Translations under genes and position numbers: made by a program
DNA from: CALEMW01 sp964343835
Lineage (GTDB): Bacteria; Krumholzibacteriota; Krumholzibacteriia; LZORAL124-64-63
Reading direction: 5' to 3'
NCBI GenBank assembly: GCA_964343835.1
Contig: CAYFKR010000008.1
Coordinates: forward strand, 104,220 to 168,219
Length of the DNA stretch: 64,000 bases
The notes under the pieces: model-generated
Databases searched by the model: none
Told to the model about the DNA's origin: nothing
The model's input: only the letters and a program-made list of their open reading frames with translations
Shown here: positions 8,638 through 16,968 of the stretch, in pieces
Position numbering within the stretch: position 1 is the stretch's first letter
Layout of the letters: every line of letters starts with the position of its first letter

Positions 8638-8979
8638 ATGAACCGCCAGCTGAACATCCTCGTCGACATCCAGAACAAGGAACTGACCCTGCGCGACGCC
8701 GAGGACGCCGAGAAGGCCAAGGAATTCGAGGCCCTGGGCTTCGCCATGGACCCGGACAAGATCCGCGGCGAGATCGAGAATCTGCTGCAGGAGGTCGATC
8801 CGAAGCACCGCGGCTACTACCTGCGCCTCAAGACCAAGTACTCGGACCCCGTGGTGCCGGTGCGCGACGGGCACTGCACCGGGTGCTACGCGAACGTGCC
8901 CACCTCGTTCACCTCGGTGATGAACGAGAACAAGGTCCAGAACTGCGAAAGCTGCGGACGGATCATCTTCCAGATCTGA
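8638..8979 (+). CDS. C4-type zinc-ribbon protein, short form
   Basis: A 113-residue protein. The first half is a charged helix likely to form a coiled coil (residues about 3-60). The C-terminal half is a zinc ribbon with CTGC and CESC pairs (GHCTGCYANV, NCESCGRII). This matches the end of the widespread CT398-like C4 zinc-ribbon family, whose members are usually about twice as long because of a longer coiled coil. The start is the ATG at 8638, five bases after GGAGGAG; a GTG at 8632 is too close to that site. It is cotranscribed with the PtsN-like gene and followed by a strong terminator. Nucleic-acid or protein binding is only inferred. Confidence 0.8.
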   Translation: MNRQLNILVDIQNKELTLRDAEDAEKAKEFEALGFAMDPDKIRGEIENLLQEVDPKHRGYYLRLKTKYSDPVVPVRDGHCTGCYANVPTSFTSVMNENKVQNCESCGRIIFQI

Positions 8980-9002
8980 TCCGGTTGCGGAGGGCAAAGA
9001 GA

Positions 9003-9030
9003 AAGGGGCGACCCGGTCGGGTCGCCCCTT
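9003..9030 (+). terminator. Rho-independent-type terminator
   Basis: Perfect 12-bp stem (AAGGGGCGACCC, loop GGTC, GGGTCGCCCCTT) followed by CTTCG, 23 bases after the zinc-ribbon stop. It also lies just past the stop of the convergent AAA+ gene. Confidence 0.8.
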
Positions 9031-9086
9031 CTTCGTCCGCGGCACATCCGGCGTGGGCGGGAGGTCCCTCGCCGTCGGTCGCGGCC

Positions 9087-10343
9087 TCAGTCGTGCCAGG
9101 CGCCGGTGAGGGTCTGGCTCATGGTCAGACCGCTCCCCTCCTCCTCCTCGAACTTCTTCTTCTCGCCGCCGTCGTCGCGCACGCCCAGGTCGGTGCGGGC
9201 CCACTTGGTGGAACCGGCGGGCAGGACGGTGGTCTCGGCCTCCCAGTCGATGCCGGGCTCCTTGCGGAAGACGAAGTCGGTGCCGTCGTGGTCGATCATC
9301 ACGAGATCGCCGCGGCGGATCTGCTCGCTGCAGATGTAGTGGGAGATGGGGGTCACCAGACGCTTCTCCACCACGCGCTTCAGGGGACGGGCGCCGAACT
9401 CGGGGTCGGTGCCCTCGTCCACGAGACGGGCCTTGGCGTCCGCCGAAACCTCCAGCAGGAAGGGCTCGGAGCACAGCAGGGCGCGGTGGTGGATCTGGGC
9501 GATCTGGTTGTCGAGGATGCTGTAGAGGTGCTCCTCCTTCAGCGTCCCGTAGGTGATCAGGTCGTCGAAGCGGTTCAGGAACTCGGCCGGGAAGACCTTC
9601 TTGGCCTCGCGGTTCACGGCCTCGACGATGTCCCGGTCCATCTGCTCGCCGGTCTGGCCGGAGCTGAAGCCGATGTTGTTCTGGGACAGGTGCCGGTTCA
9701 TGACCTTGCTGCCGACGTTCGAGGTGAGCACGATGATCGACCGGGTGAAGTCGACTTCCTCGTTGTTGGCGAGGATCAGGTGACCGTCCTCCAGGATGCC
9801 GAGCAGCGTATTCCACATCTTCGGGTGAGCCTTCTCGACCTCGTCGAAGAGAACGATGTTCAGGTACTGCTCGGCTTCCGGAGGGAACATCTCGCCCAGG
9901 CGGCTGCCCGCCTCGCTGATGAGTCCCGTGCGCTTCTCGATGGCCTTCAGGTGGTGCCGGTCCAGGTTCTCCTGGGCCAGCAGGGGACGGATCTCGCCGC
10001 CCACGTAACCCGGGGGCGAACCGAGGAGCTTGGAGATGTTGTAGTGCGCGGAGAATTCCTGGCAGTTGATCCGGGTGAAGGCCCGGCGGTCGCCGAAGAT
10101 CGTCTCGGCGAGGCAGCGCACGGTCTCGGTCTTGCCCACGCCGGTGGGGCCGAGGAACATCATCGTCAGCAGGGGCCGGTCGGGATCGTGGATCCCGGCG
10201 ATCAGCCGGCTGAAGCTGTCGGTGATGCGCGAGCTGGCGTCGGGCTGCCCGATGACCATCTCGTCCATGCGATGCTGAAACCTGCGGAGCTGTCCACCCA
10301 CCATGCCCGGCTTAAGTTCGATCACGTTCGGCACCTCGTCCAT
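9087..10343 (-). CDS. Stand-alone Clp/Hsp100-type AAA+ ATPase (D2-like module)
   Basis: An ATP-driven unfoldase-like protein of 418 residues that corresponds to only the second AAA+ module of ClpA/ClpB/ClpC. There is no N-domain and no D1. Visible motifs: Walker A GPTGVGKT (65-72), pore loop GYVG (112-115), Walker B IVLFDE (163-168), sensor 1 TSN (207-209), arginine finger R258 in PAEFLNRFD, and sensor 2 GARPLKR near 327. At 224-226, in the place of the ClpP-docking loop of ClpA/ClpC, there is IGF, the same tripeptide ClpX uses. An acidic/lysine-rich tail (GGEKKKFEEEEGSG) ends the protein. There is no clpP nearby. The family is sure; the partner is inferred. Confidence 0.85.
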   Translation of the reverse strand: MDEVPNVIELKPGMVGGQLRRFQHRMDEMVIGQPDASSRITDSFSRLIAGIHDPDRPLLTMMFLGPTGVGKTETVRCLAETIFGDRRAFTRINCQEFSAHYNISKLLGSPPGYVGGEIRPLLAQENLDRHHLKAIEKRTGLISEAGSRLGEMFPPEAEQYLNIVLFDEVEKAHPKMWNTLLGILEDGHLILANNEEVDFTRSIIVLTSNVGSKVMNRHLSQNNIGFSSGQTGEQMDRDIVEAVNREAKKVFPAEFLNRFDDLITYGTLKEEHLYSILDNQIAQIHHRALLCSEPFLLEVSADAKARLVDEGTDPEFGARPLKRVVEKRLVTPISHYICSEQIRRGDLVMIDHDGTDFVFRKEPGIDWEAETTVLPAGSTKWARTDLGVRDDGGEKKKFEEEEGSGLTMSQTLTGAWHD

Positions 10344-10411
10344 TCTCGCTATGGTAACCGGTTGTCGTCCCGGTCATTCGTTCCAGATGTTTCCCTTGGT
10401 CTGGAAAGCGG

Positions 10412-10454
10412 AAGCCCGCCTCTGCCCCATCATCGGACGGGCGGAGGCGGGCTT
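10412..10454 (-). terminator. Terminator of the surface/5'-nucleotidase operon
   Basis: A long inverted repeat (AAGCCCGCCTC-T-GCCC paired with GGGC-G-GAGGCGGGCTT) lies 29 bases past the 5'-nucleotidase stop. On the minus strand CCGCTTTCC follows. Confidence 0.7.
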
Positions 10455-10483
10455 GAGCTTTTCCCTGCAAGAAATTCCGTATT

Positions 10484-12211
10484 CTACGGAGTCTCCACGT
10501 CGAGGTACGGGATGCAGAGGTACGGCGCCTGCTCCTGGCCGGGCCTCTCCACCCAGCGGTCGTCGATGGACGCCCGCACCGGGGAGTGGGCCTTGATGTA
10601 GGCCTCGAAGGCCTCAGCCGTGGTGATCTGGGTCAGTTCGATGCGGTCGGCCGGGATCGTGGTCAGGAAGTCCAGGCCGCTGTTGCCCTCCATGAGGAAG
10701 GAGGTGCAGACCACCCGGTATTCCTTCTCGAGATCCAGGGGCTCGCCGTTGACGAGCAGGGCGCAGCAGCGGTCCCAGTCGGGGCGGCTGCGGTCGAAGA
10801 CCACCTGCAGGCCCGAGGTGCACAGGCCGCCCGAGTTGCCCCGGACCTTCCGCTCCACGATGCGGCGGATCATGGAGCCCTTCATGGTCACGAGCACCAG
10901 CTCGTTGCCGAAGGGCAGCACGCTGAAGACGTCGCGGGCGGTGATGTCGCCGGCCGGGACGTCGGCGCGCAGGCCGCCGGTGTTCTGGAACGAGAAGTCG
11001 GCGTCGAAGTGGGCGCGCATGGCGTCGGTCACGAGGTTCCCCATGACGCTGTTGGCCCCGCCGCGGGTCAGGTTGACCGACGCGGAACCGATGACGCGGC
11101 CCATCTCGGCCTCGGTCATCTCGATGTACGGGCGCAGGGCCTCGGTCATCTCCTCGTGGGGCCAGAGCTCGTCCTCGAAGAGGGTGACCAGGGTGCCGCG
11201 GTCGTGGGGACCGGCCCAGTCGATGATCGTGCCGCTGTCGCGGTGGATCGTGAGGATGGCGTGGCCCACGCTCGAACCGTTGCCGTAGCTCTCGAAGCAC
11301 ATGGTGTGGTTCACGGGGTCGATCCAGGGCTCCGGATAGCCGCGATGGGTGTGGCCGCCCACGGCGAAGTCGATGCCCGACACCGCGTTGACCAGCTCCA
11401 TGAGGTTCATGACGCCGGACTGGACGTAGCCGTAGCCGCCGCCCGCGTCGCCCTGGGTGTCCTCGGCCTCGGCCTGGCTGCCCACGATGCGGGCCCAGCC
11501 GGCATCGGGGTCGTAGGGCAGGCCCTCGTGGATCAGCAGGCCCACGATGTCCACGCCGTCGGCCCGGAGCTCGTCGCGCCAGTGCTCGATGGTCGGGGCC
11601 ATGGGCTCGAACGACAGGCCCCGGATGTTGTCCGGGAACGCCATGTGCTCGGTGGCCGGCGTGCAGATGCCGATCAGGCCGAGGCGCAGGCCGCCCACGT
11701 CGAACTCGATGGTTGGCTCGCACCAGTCCACCACCTCGCCCGTGGACTCCTCCACGATGTTGGCGCAGATCCACGGCGCGTCGGTGGAGCGGGCCAGCTT
11801 CTCGCAGTTGTCACGGCCCATGTCGAAGTCGTGGTTGCCGGGCACGATGGCGTCGTAGCCGATGGTGTTGAAGAACTCCACCACCGCCTCGCCCTTGGTC
11901 TTGGTGCCCACCGGCGTGCCCTGGAAGGTGTCGCCGGCGTCCAGGAGCATCACGTACTCCCCGGCCGCGGCGGCCCTCTCGCGCACCTCCTCCACGTAGG
12001 TCATCATGGATGCGCCGCCGCCCAGGGGGGGCGGGAAGGCGGGGTTCATGAAGCGCGCCATCTCGGGCGCGATGTGGCCGTGGACGTCGTTGGTCCACAT
12101 CAGGTGCAGGGTCACCATGCCGTCGTCGTCGGCTGCCGCGGCTCCCGTCGCCCCGAGGACGACGAGGGCCAGGGCCAGCAGGACGGCGCGTGTTCCGTTC
12201 ATGGTTCTCAT
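10484..12211 (-). CDS. Secreted 5'-nucleotidase/UshA-like metallophosphoesterase
   Basis: Exported nucleotide-hydrolysing enzyme of the UshA/5'-nucleotidase family, 575 residues. A signal peptide (about 1-27, ending AAAA) precedes the calcineurin-like domain. Its metal motifs are TNDVHGH (40-46), LDAGDTFQG, PGNHDFDMG and GGHTHRGYP. The C-terminal substrate domain has NTGGLRADVPAGDIT and VLPFGNELV. Release of phosphate or nucleosides from nucleotides or UDP-sugars in the periplasm is the family role. The start is the ATG at 12211 behind GGAGGAG; a second ATG three codons later is possible. It is the last gene of the operon that begins at 20685. Confidence 0.92.
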   Translation of the reverse strand: MRTMNGTRAVLLALALVVLGATGAAAADDDGMVTLHLMWTNDVHGHIAPEMARFMNPAFPPPLGGGASMMTYVEEVRERAAAAGEYVMLLDAGDTFQGTPVGTKTKGEAVVEFFNTIGYDAIVPGNHDFDMGRDNCEKLARSTDAPWICANIVEESTGEVVDWCEPTIEFDVGGLRLGLIGICTPATEHMAFPDNIRGLSFEPMAPTIEHWRDELRADGVDIVGLLIHEGLPYDPDAGWARIVGSQAEAEDTQGDAGGGYGYVQSGVMNLMELVNAVSGIDFAVGGHTHRGYPEPWIDPVNHTMCFESYGNGSSVGHAILTIHRDSGTIIDWAGPHDRGTLVTLFEDELWPHEEMTEALRPYIEMTEAEMGRVIGSASVNLTRGGANSVMGNLVTDAMRAHFDADFSFQNTGGLRADVPAGDITARDVFSVLPFGNELVLVTMKGSMIRRIVERKVRGNSGGLCTSGLQVVFDRSRPDWDRCCALLVNGEPLDLEKEYRVVCTSFLMEGNSGLDFLTTIPADRIELTQITTAEAFEAYIKAHSPVRASIDDRWVERPGQEQAPYLCIPYLDVETP

Positions 12212-12245
12212 GGTCTCCTCCCGGATCGTCGGTCCGACGACCAAT

Positions 12246-13529
12246 CTAGAACCGATAGATGAAGGTCGCACCCAGGCGGAAGCGGTTGTCCTCCACGCGG
12301 GCCGTGGGCACGGTCTCGAAGTCCTCGGGGTACGGGAACCAGTGCTCCTGCACCGAGGAGACCTTGCCCAGCTGGGCCGAGACGTCGAACATGCCGCCGC
12401 CGTAGGGCATGCCGATGCCGGCGGAGAACAGGCTCGCCGAGGCCTCGGTGTCCGCATACAGGTCGAAGTGGCGGAAGCCGAAGCGCACGGGCATGCCATT
12501 GTAGAACACGTGCTCCACGCCCACACGGTAGTCGCGGGTGTTCTCGTCGAAGACCTTCGTGCCGTCGTCCTCGAACTGGGTCCACTCGGTCCAGACCATC
12601 TCCAAGGTCACGACCGTGCGGGGCTCGGAACGGGGGTGATAGGCCAGGCCCATGCGGTACTGCTTGGGGTACGAGAACGTGCGGCCGACGGTCTCCCCCA
12701 CCGGGTTCGCCAGGTCGGCGCCGGAGGCGGTGACGGTCTCCAGGTCGCCCTCGATGTCCACGGCCGTCTCGACCGAGGCGCCCAGGGTGAAGCGCTCGTC
12801 GGCCTCCACCAGGATGCCCGCCGTCCAGCCGAAGCCGTCGGCGTCGAGGGTCGAGTCCATGCTGTAGGTGTCGCCGGGGTTCTCGAAGACGCGCCTGTTG
12901 ACGGCCCCCTCGAGGTCGGTGAACAGGTAGTGGGCCGTCAGACCCAGGCTCACCCGCTCGTTCAGGGCGTAGCCCGCGCCCAGGGCCAGGTCGCGCAGGG
13001 CGCCCGACGAGGACAGGGAACGCTCCTCCAGAATGCGGTCGCGGGGGTCGGAGAAGGAATCCGGGTCCCGCACCTGCTCCTCGAAGTCGTAGGCGAAGTC
13101 GTAGCGCTCGGTGAGCGACAGGCCGAGGCCGAAGCCCTCGCCGAAACTCCTCGCCACGGCGAAGCCGGCGTCGAGGTAGTGATGGCGGTTGCTGGCGATG
13201 GCCGTGTCGGTGACGTAGCTGCCGAAGCTGTCGAAGAGGGGCTGGAAGCGGTCCTCGTGGTCCTGGGCCAGGGCCGCGCCGGCGTCCAGGCGCCAGGCGC
13301 CCGCCGCCGACAGGGTGGCCGGGTTGAGGACCGTGCCGAAGCCGCCGCGGTCGGCGGCCACGCCGGTGCCGCCCAGCGCGGCGATCTCTCCGCTGAGCCA
13401 GACGTCCGCCGAGCCGTAGCCGGGAGCGTCCACCGCCGAGCCCGCCCACGCGGCCGACGCCGCCGTCAGCAGGAGCGCGGCGAGGGCCGCGGTCCCGATC
13501 CGGCTCGTGTATCGCTTGTTCTGCGTCAT
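12246..13529 (-). CDS. FadL/OmpP1 (PorV-like) outer-membrane beta-barrel protein
   Basis: A 427-residue predicted outer-membrane barrel. A signal peptide (about 1-29) is followed by the family's N-terminal plug-like motif with an NPA turn (GGFGTVLNPATLS). A series of amphipathic strands then alternates aromatic and small residues, and the chain ends in the aromatic FIYRF expected for BAM recognition. FadL-type proteins carry hydrophobic molecules, while PorV-type relatives serve protein secretion and surface attachment. The neighbouring barrels and lamin-tail protein favour the latter, but this is not decisive. It lies 16 bases after the HhH-barrel gene and 34 bases before the nucleotidase gene. 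Confidence 0.85.
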   Translation of the reverse strand: MTQNKRYTSRIGTAALAALLLTAASAAWAGSAVDAPGYGSADVWLSGEIAALGGTGVAADRGGFGTVLNPATLSAAGAWRLDAGAALAQDHEDRFQPLFDSFGSYVTDTAIASNRHHYLDAGFAVARSFGEGFGLGLSLTERYDFAYDFEEQVRDPDSFSDPRDRILEERSLSSSGALRDLALGAGYALNERVSLGLTAHYLFTDLEGAVNRRVFENPGDTYSMDSTLDADGFGWTAGILVEADERFTLGASVETAVDIEGDLETVTASGADLANPVGETVGRTFSYPKQYRMGLAYHPRSEPRTVVTLEMVWTEWTQFEDDGTKVFDENTRDYRVGVEHVFYNGMPVRFGFRHFDLYADTEASASLFSAGIGMPYGGGMFDVSAQLGKVSSVQEHWFPYPEDFETVPTARVEDNRFRLGATFIYRF

Positions 13530-13545
13530 TCTATCCTTCTCCCTA

Positions 13546-16071
13546 TCAGAAGGTGTAGTCCATCTGCAGGCGGAACGAGGTCCAGTCCCGCGGGGCGTAG
13601 CTGCTTTCGATGTCCGCTCCGTACTGCTCGCCGTACTGGCGCACGTCCAGGTAGGTGCGCGGCAGGTTGTGGTCGCGCGTCACCTTGAGCTGGAAGAGCA
13701 TCTGGTCGGAGACGCGGCTCTCGACCTTGAACCAGTTGCGGAAGCCCCGGCCGTCCACCACCACGAACTCGTTCCCCTCGAAGTTCCAGAGGAAGCCGTT
13801 GTAGATCTCGGAGCTCAGGAGCAGCCGGATCGTCGGCGACAGGTGGTGTTCGTACATGGCCTGGAACGCGTTGGCCGGGATGCCGGCCGTGCCCACGCCG
13901 GGCACGCCGGCGTAACTGCGGGGTTCGGCCGCCTCGGGCACGCCGCTCAGGCGCTGACGGGCGGGGAACCACACGTTGGAGGTCATGTACATGAAGCGCA
14001 GCCGGTTGTAGTTGGACAGCAGCGTGATGAGCTCGAAGCGCGACTCCCAGGAGCGGAACCAGCGCACGTCGTTCAGGTTGTCCTCTGAACGGCTGCTGTA
14101 CCGGTGCCGCATCCTCAGGCGGAAGTTGAACTTGGGCTGGTACTCCACGCGCATGGTGTAGCGCGTCATGTCCGTGCCGTCGGACTTCCTCTCCCACTGG
14201 TCGAACTCGAGCCCGTTGAGGATCAGGCTGCGGCTGATCCGGTAGCGGGTCTGCAGGAACATGCCCCGCTCGGGCTTGGGCTGGGGCGTGTTCAGCGACA
14301 GCCAGCTGTAGTAGTCGTCGTTGAGGCGGTACCCCGAGTCGAGCAGGGTCTGCTCGTAGCGGCTGTCGTTGCTGAAGCCGCGGTTGTAGGGGTTGTCGTA
14401 GCCCACGTCGTAGTCGCGCCACAGGGCCAGCAGGTGCAGGTTCTCCCACTGGGCGAAGGCGTTGAGGACCAGGGCGTCGTTGCGCTCGCCCTTGAACCAG
14501 TCGGCCTTCGGGTCCTGGAGCACGCCGTACTCCCCCTGGAACGACACGTTGTCCACCACGTGCTGGAACTCGGCGCCGTACACGCGGCGGAACTTGTGCT
14601 CCGTCACCGTGCCGTCCTTGTCCTCGCTGCGCTCGACGCTGTTGTAGCCCTGCCAGACCTCGCTGTCGCGGGCGTCCAGGTAGCCCTGGTTCAGGCTGTA
14701 CTGGCTGACCAGGGTGGTCGGGTCGGGGTCGAAGCCGCGGTTGTAGCGGGCCTCGTACGCCGTCACGCCCACGTAGGTCGCGTCGCCCAGCATGTAGCGC
14801 AGGTTGCCGCCCACCAGATCCTCCCGGAGGCCGTCGCGGCGCAGGAGGGTCGGGGTGTCCGGGGCGTCGCCGGCGCCGTAGAGACGGCCGGGCTCGTAGG
14901 CCAGGTGCTCGTCGTACCACGAGTCGTAGGGACGCGGGAACGTGGAGACCTGACGGTTGATGGTGCCGTCCGGGTTGACGATGACGTCCCTCTTCTGCCA
15001 GCTCGCGAAGAACGTGGTGTAGAGGTTGCCGACGCGGCCCTCCATGGCGGCGCCCGTCAGGTCGTAGTCGTAGCTCCGGCTCAGATCGCCGCGCACGCCG
15101 ATGGGGCGCTTGTTCCAGCCGAAGCCGGTCTTGCGGAACAGCACGTAGTCCGTGTTGTCCATGACCAGGCCCTGGCCGAAGGCCACGCGGAAGTTGCCGA
15201 AGTACAGGCCCTTGACGTGGAAGGGACCGAAGTCCTTGTCCTCCATGCCGTAGTAGGCCTTGGTGGTCTGGTTCCAGTGCTCCTCGTACATCTGACGGTC
15301 GGTGAGCACGCCCGCCTTGAACCCGTTGGTGAGGTTCAGGGTGAGCTTGTGGGTCAGGTGGAAGTCGCCGCCGTTGGGCAGGGTCGACGCGGCGATCTCC
15401 TCCTCGTCCATGGACAGCGGCGTGTTGTAGTACCGCGTCTGGTAGTTGCCGTGGACCTTGTCGCTGGCGCCGGCCTGCTCGTCCGAGTAGACCACGAAGT
15501 CGCGCAGGTTCCGGAACGACCAGTAGCGCAGCCCGTCGGCCCGGCGCAGCTGGCGCTGGGTCTCGAAACCGCCGAGGCGGTCGCGAGCCGCGATGATGTT
15601 CCGGGCGTCCACCGGCGAGACGTTCTGGAACGTCTGCAGGTCGAAGAGGTCCAGGTTGTTCACGTTGACCGGATCACGCATGAGGTCCAGGTACTCGTCC
15701 ACGAGTCCCTCGCTGGCGCCCTCCTGGCCCAGGTAACGGCTCACCTGCCGGTACGAGGCCGCCAGGCGGGCGATGGACGCGTCCTGCGGGTCCGGGGGCA
15801 TGGTCGAGACCAGGGGCTTGAGGGCCGCCAGGTGCTCGGCGGTCATGCCCTCGACCTCCATGAGGTCGTAGAGGCTGCCGAAGTACCGCACGTAGGTGCG
15901 ATAGTCGATGATGCTCCGCGCCACCTCCTCGGGGATCGGCAGGTCCATCACCTCGGCCATGGAGGCCCGGTTCAGGTCCAGTCGATCCGCCGGGGCGGCC
16001 GCGGCCGCTCCGCACAGGATCGCGCCCAGCAGCAGGCACGCGATCCCGACGGTCGTTCTGCGCATCGTCAC
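13546..16071 (-). CDS. Helix-hairpin-helix domains fused to an outer-membrane beta-barrel
   Basis: An 841-residue exported protein. After the signal peptide (about 1-26) come two ComEA-like helix-hairpin-helix modules: LDLNRASMAEVMDLP with RTYVRYFGSLYDL (about 30-90), and VNVNNLDLFDLQTF with GGFETQRQLRR (about 134-195). The remaining 640 residues are beta-rich with many aromatic/Gly strands (YGMEDKDF, GLYFGNFRVAFGQGL) and end in QMDYTF, a barrel-type C-terminus. I know of uncharacterised HhH-barrel proteins of this kind in FCB bacteria. A role in surface display, adhesion or DNA binding/uptake is inference. The GTG at 16071 overlaps the previous stop (GTGA); the ATG at 16065 is the alternative start. 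Confidence 0.82.
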   Translation of the reverse strand: MTMRRTTVGIACLLLGAILCGAAAAAPADRLDLNRASMAEVMDLPIPEEVARSIIDYRTYVRYFGSLYDLMEVEGMTAEHLAALKPLVSTMPPDPQDASIARLAASYRQVSRYLGQEGASEGLVDEYLDLMRDPVNVNNLDLFDLQTFQNVSPVDARNIIAARDRLGGFETQRQLRRADGLRYWSFRNLRDFVVYSDEQAGASDKVHGNYQTRYYNTPLSMDEEEIAASTLPNGGDFHLTHKLTLNLTNGFKAGVLTDRQMYEEHWNQTTKAYYGMEDKDFGPFHVKGLYFGNFRVAFGQGLVMDNTDYVLFRKTGFGWNKRPIGVRGDLSRSYDYDLTGAAMEGRVGNLYTTFFASWQKRDVIVNPDGTINRQVSTFPRPYDSWYDEHLAYEPGRLYGAGDAPDTPTLLRRDGLREDLVGGNLRYMLGDATYVGVTAYEARYNRGFDPDPTTLVSQYSLNQGYLDARDSEVWQGYNSVERSEDKDGTVTEHKFRRVYGAEFQHVVDNVSFQGEYGVLQDPKADWFKGERNDALVLNAFAQWENLHLLALWRDYDVGYDNPYNRGFSNDSRYEQTLLDSGYRLNDDYYSWLSLNTPQPKPERGMFLQTRYRISRSLILNGLEFDQWERKSDGTDMTRYTMRVEYQPKFNFRLRMRHRYSSRSEDNLNDVRWFRSWESRFELITLLSNYNRLRFMYMTSNVWFPARQRLSGVPEAAEPRSYAGVPGVGTAGIPANAFQAMYEHHLSPTIRLLLSSEIYNGFLWNFEGNEFVVVDGRGFRNWFKVESRVSDQMLFQLKVTRDHNLPRTYLDVRQYGEQYGADIESSYAPRDWTSFRLQMDYTF

Positions 16072-16955
16072 GGCGTCTCACCACCCCAGGCGAAGGTCAT
16101 GCCGAACTGGTGGCTGGGCTTGAGGATGCCGCCGCCGCTGGAGAAGGCGTAGTCCACGCCGAAGCCCTCGAAGACGTAGCCGAAGCCGGCGGTCATCTTG
16201 TTCGGGTTCGACAGGACGCCCGCCCGCAGGGCCAGCCGGTCCAGCACGGTGAACTCGACGCCGCCGTGGTACTGGGGGTCGTAGCCCAGCGCGGACTCGA
16301 TCTCGAAGACCGTCGTCACGCCGTCGTAGGGCTCGTAGGCCAGGCCTGCGTGGAGGCGCTGGGTGAGCTCCTCGTTGTCCAGGCCGATGGTCGGGTTGTT
16401 CACGTTCTTCACCATCACGCCCAGGCGGGTGCGGCGGTGGAGGGTGACCAGCAGGCCCACGTCGCCGCCCACGGCGCCGGCGTCGCCGGGGTCGATCCCG
16501 GAGACCGTCTCGCCGAACTCGAGGCGGTAGAAGTTCAGGGCCGTACCCACGTCGACGGTGGTGTGCAGGTCCTCGTACAGGCGGATGCCGTGGGCGAGGG
16601 TGAACGTGGTCTCGTTGTGGAGATCCACGCCGTCGTACGTGGTGGCGAAGCGCCGCAGGCCGAAGCCCAGGCCGCCGTAGCGGCCCACGGGCATCACGCC
16701 GCCGAAGTAGAGCTGGTCCGTGAAGTCCAGCTGGTACGGCTTGACGTAACTGTTGCCCAGGGCGTAGCCGACCTGGTTGGCCATGCCGGCGGGGTTGAAG
16801 TAGGGGGCGAAGGCATCGTCAGCCGTCGCCACGCCCGAGTCGCCCATGCCGCGGGCGCGCGGGCTCGTATCGACGTTCTCGAAAGCCGCAAGCGCCGGCC
16901 CCGCTGCGAAGCACAGGGCCAGGGCGGCGAGCGTCAGGATCGTCAGTCGCTTCAT
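16068..16955 (-). CDS. PorV/PorQ-like outer-membrane protein
   Basis: A 295-residue barrel of the PorV/UPF0164 type. A signal peptide (1-23) is followed by the family signature SPRARGMGDSGVATADDAF and YFNPAGMANQ. Strands such as YGGLGFGLRRFA, AGVLSNPNKMTAGFGY and GVDYAFSSGG are typical of the FadL-like fold. In Bacteroidetes, PorV shuttles type 9 secretion cargo to the attachment complex. Here it follows a secreted lamin-tail protein by 13 bases, which fits that role, but no other T9SS gene is in view. Confidence 0.85.
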   Translation of the reverse strand: MKRLTILTLAALALCFAAGPALAAFENVDTSPRARGMGDSGVATADDAFAPYFNPAGMANQVGYALGNSYVKPYQLDFTDQLYFGGVMPVGRYGGLGFGLRRFATTYDGVDLHNETTFTLAHGIRLYEDLHTTVDVGTALNFYRLEFGETVSGIDPGDAGAVGGDVGLLVTLHRRTRLGVMVKNVNNPTIGLDNEELTQRLHAGLAYEPYDGVTTVFEIESALGYDPQYHGGVEFTVLDRLALRAGVLSNPNKMTAGFGYVFEGFGVDYAFSSGGGILKPSHQFGMTFAWGGETP

Positions 16956-16968
16956 GGCTCGCGTCCTC

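Noticed and set aside
14104..16152. 682-residue plus-strand open frame opposite the HhH-barrel gene
   Set aside because: Antisense shadow with biased Val/Ala/Gly/His composition and no ribosome-binding site or motif.
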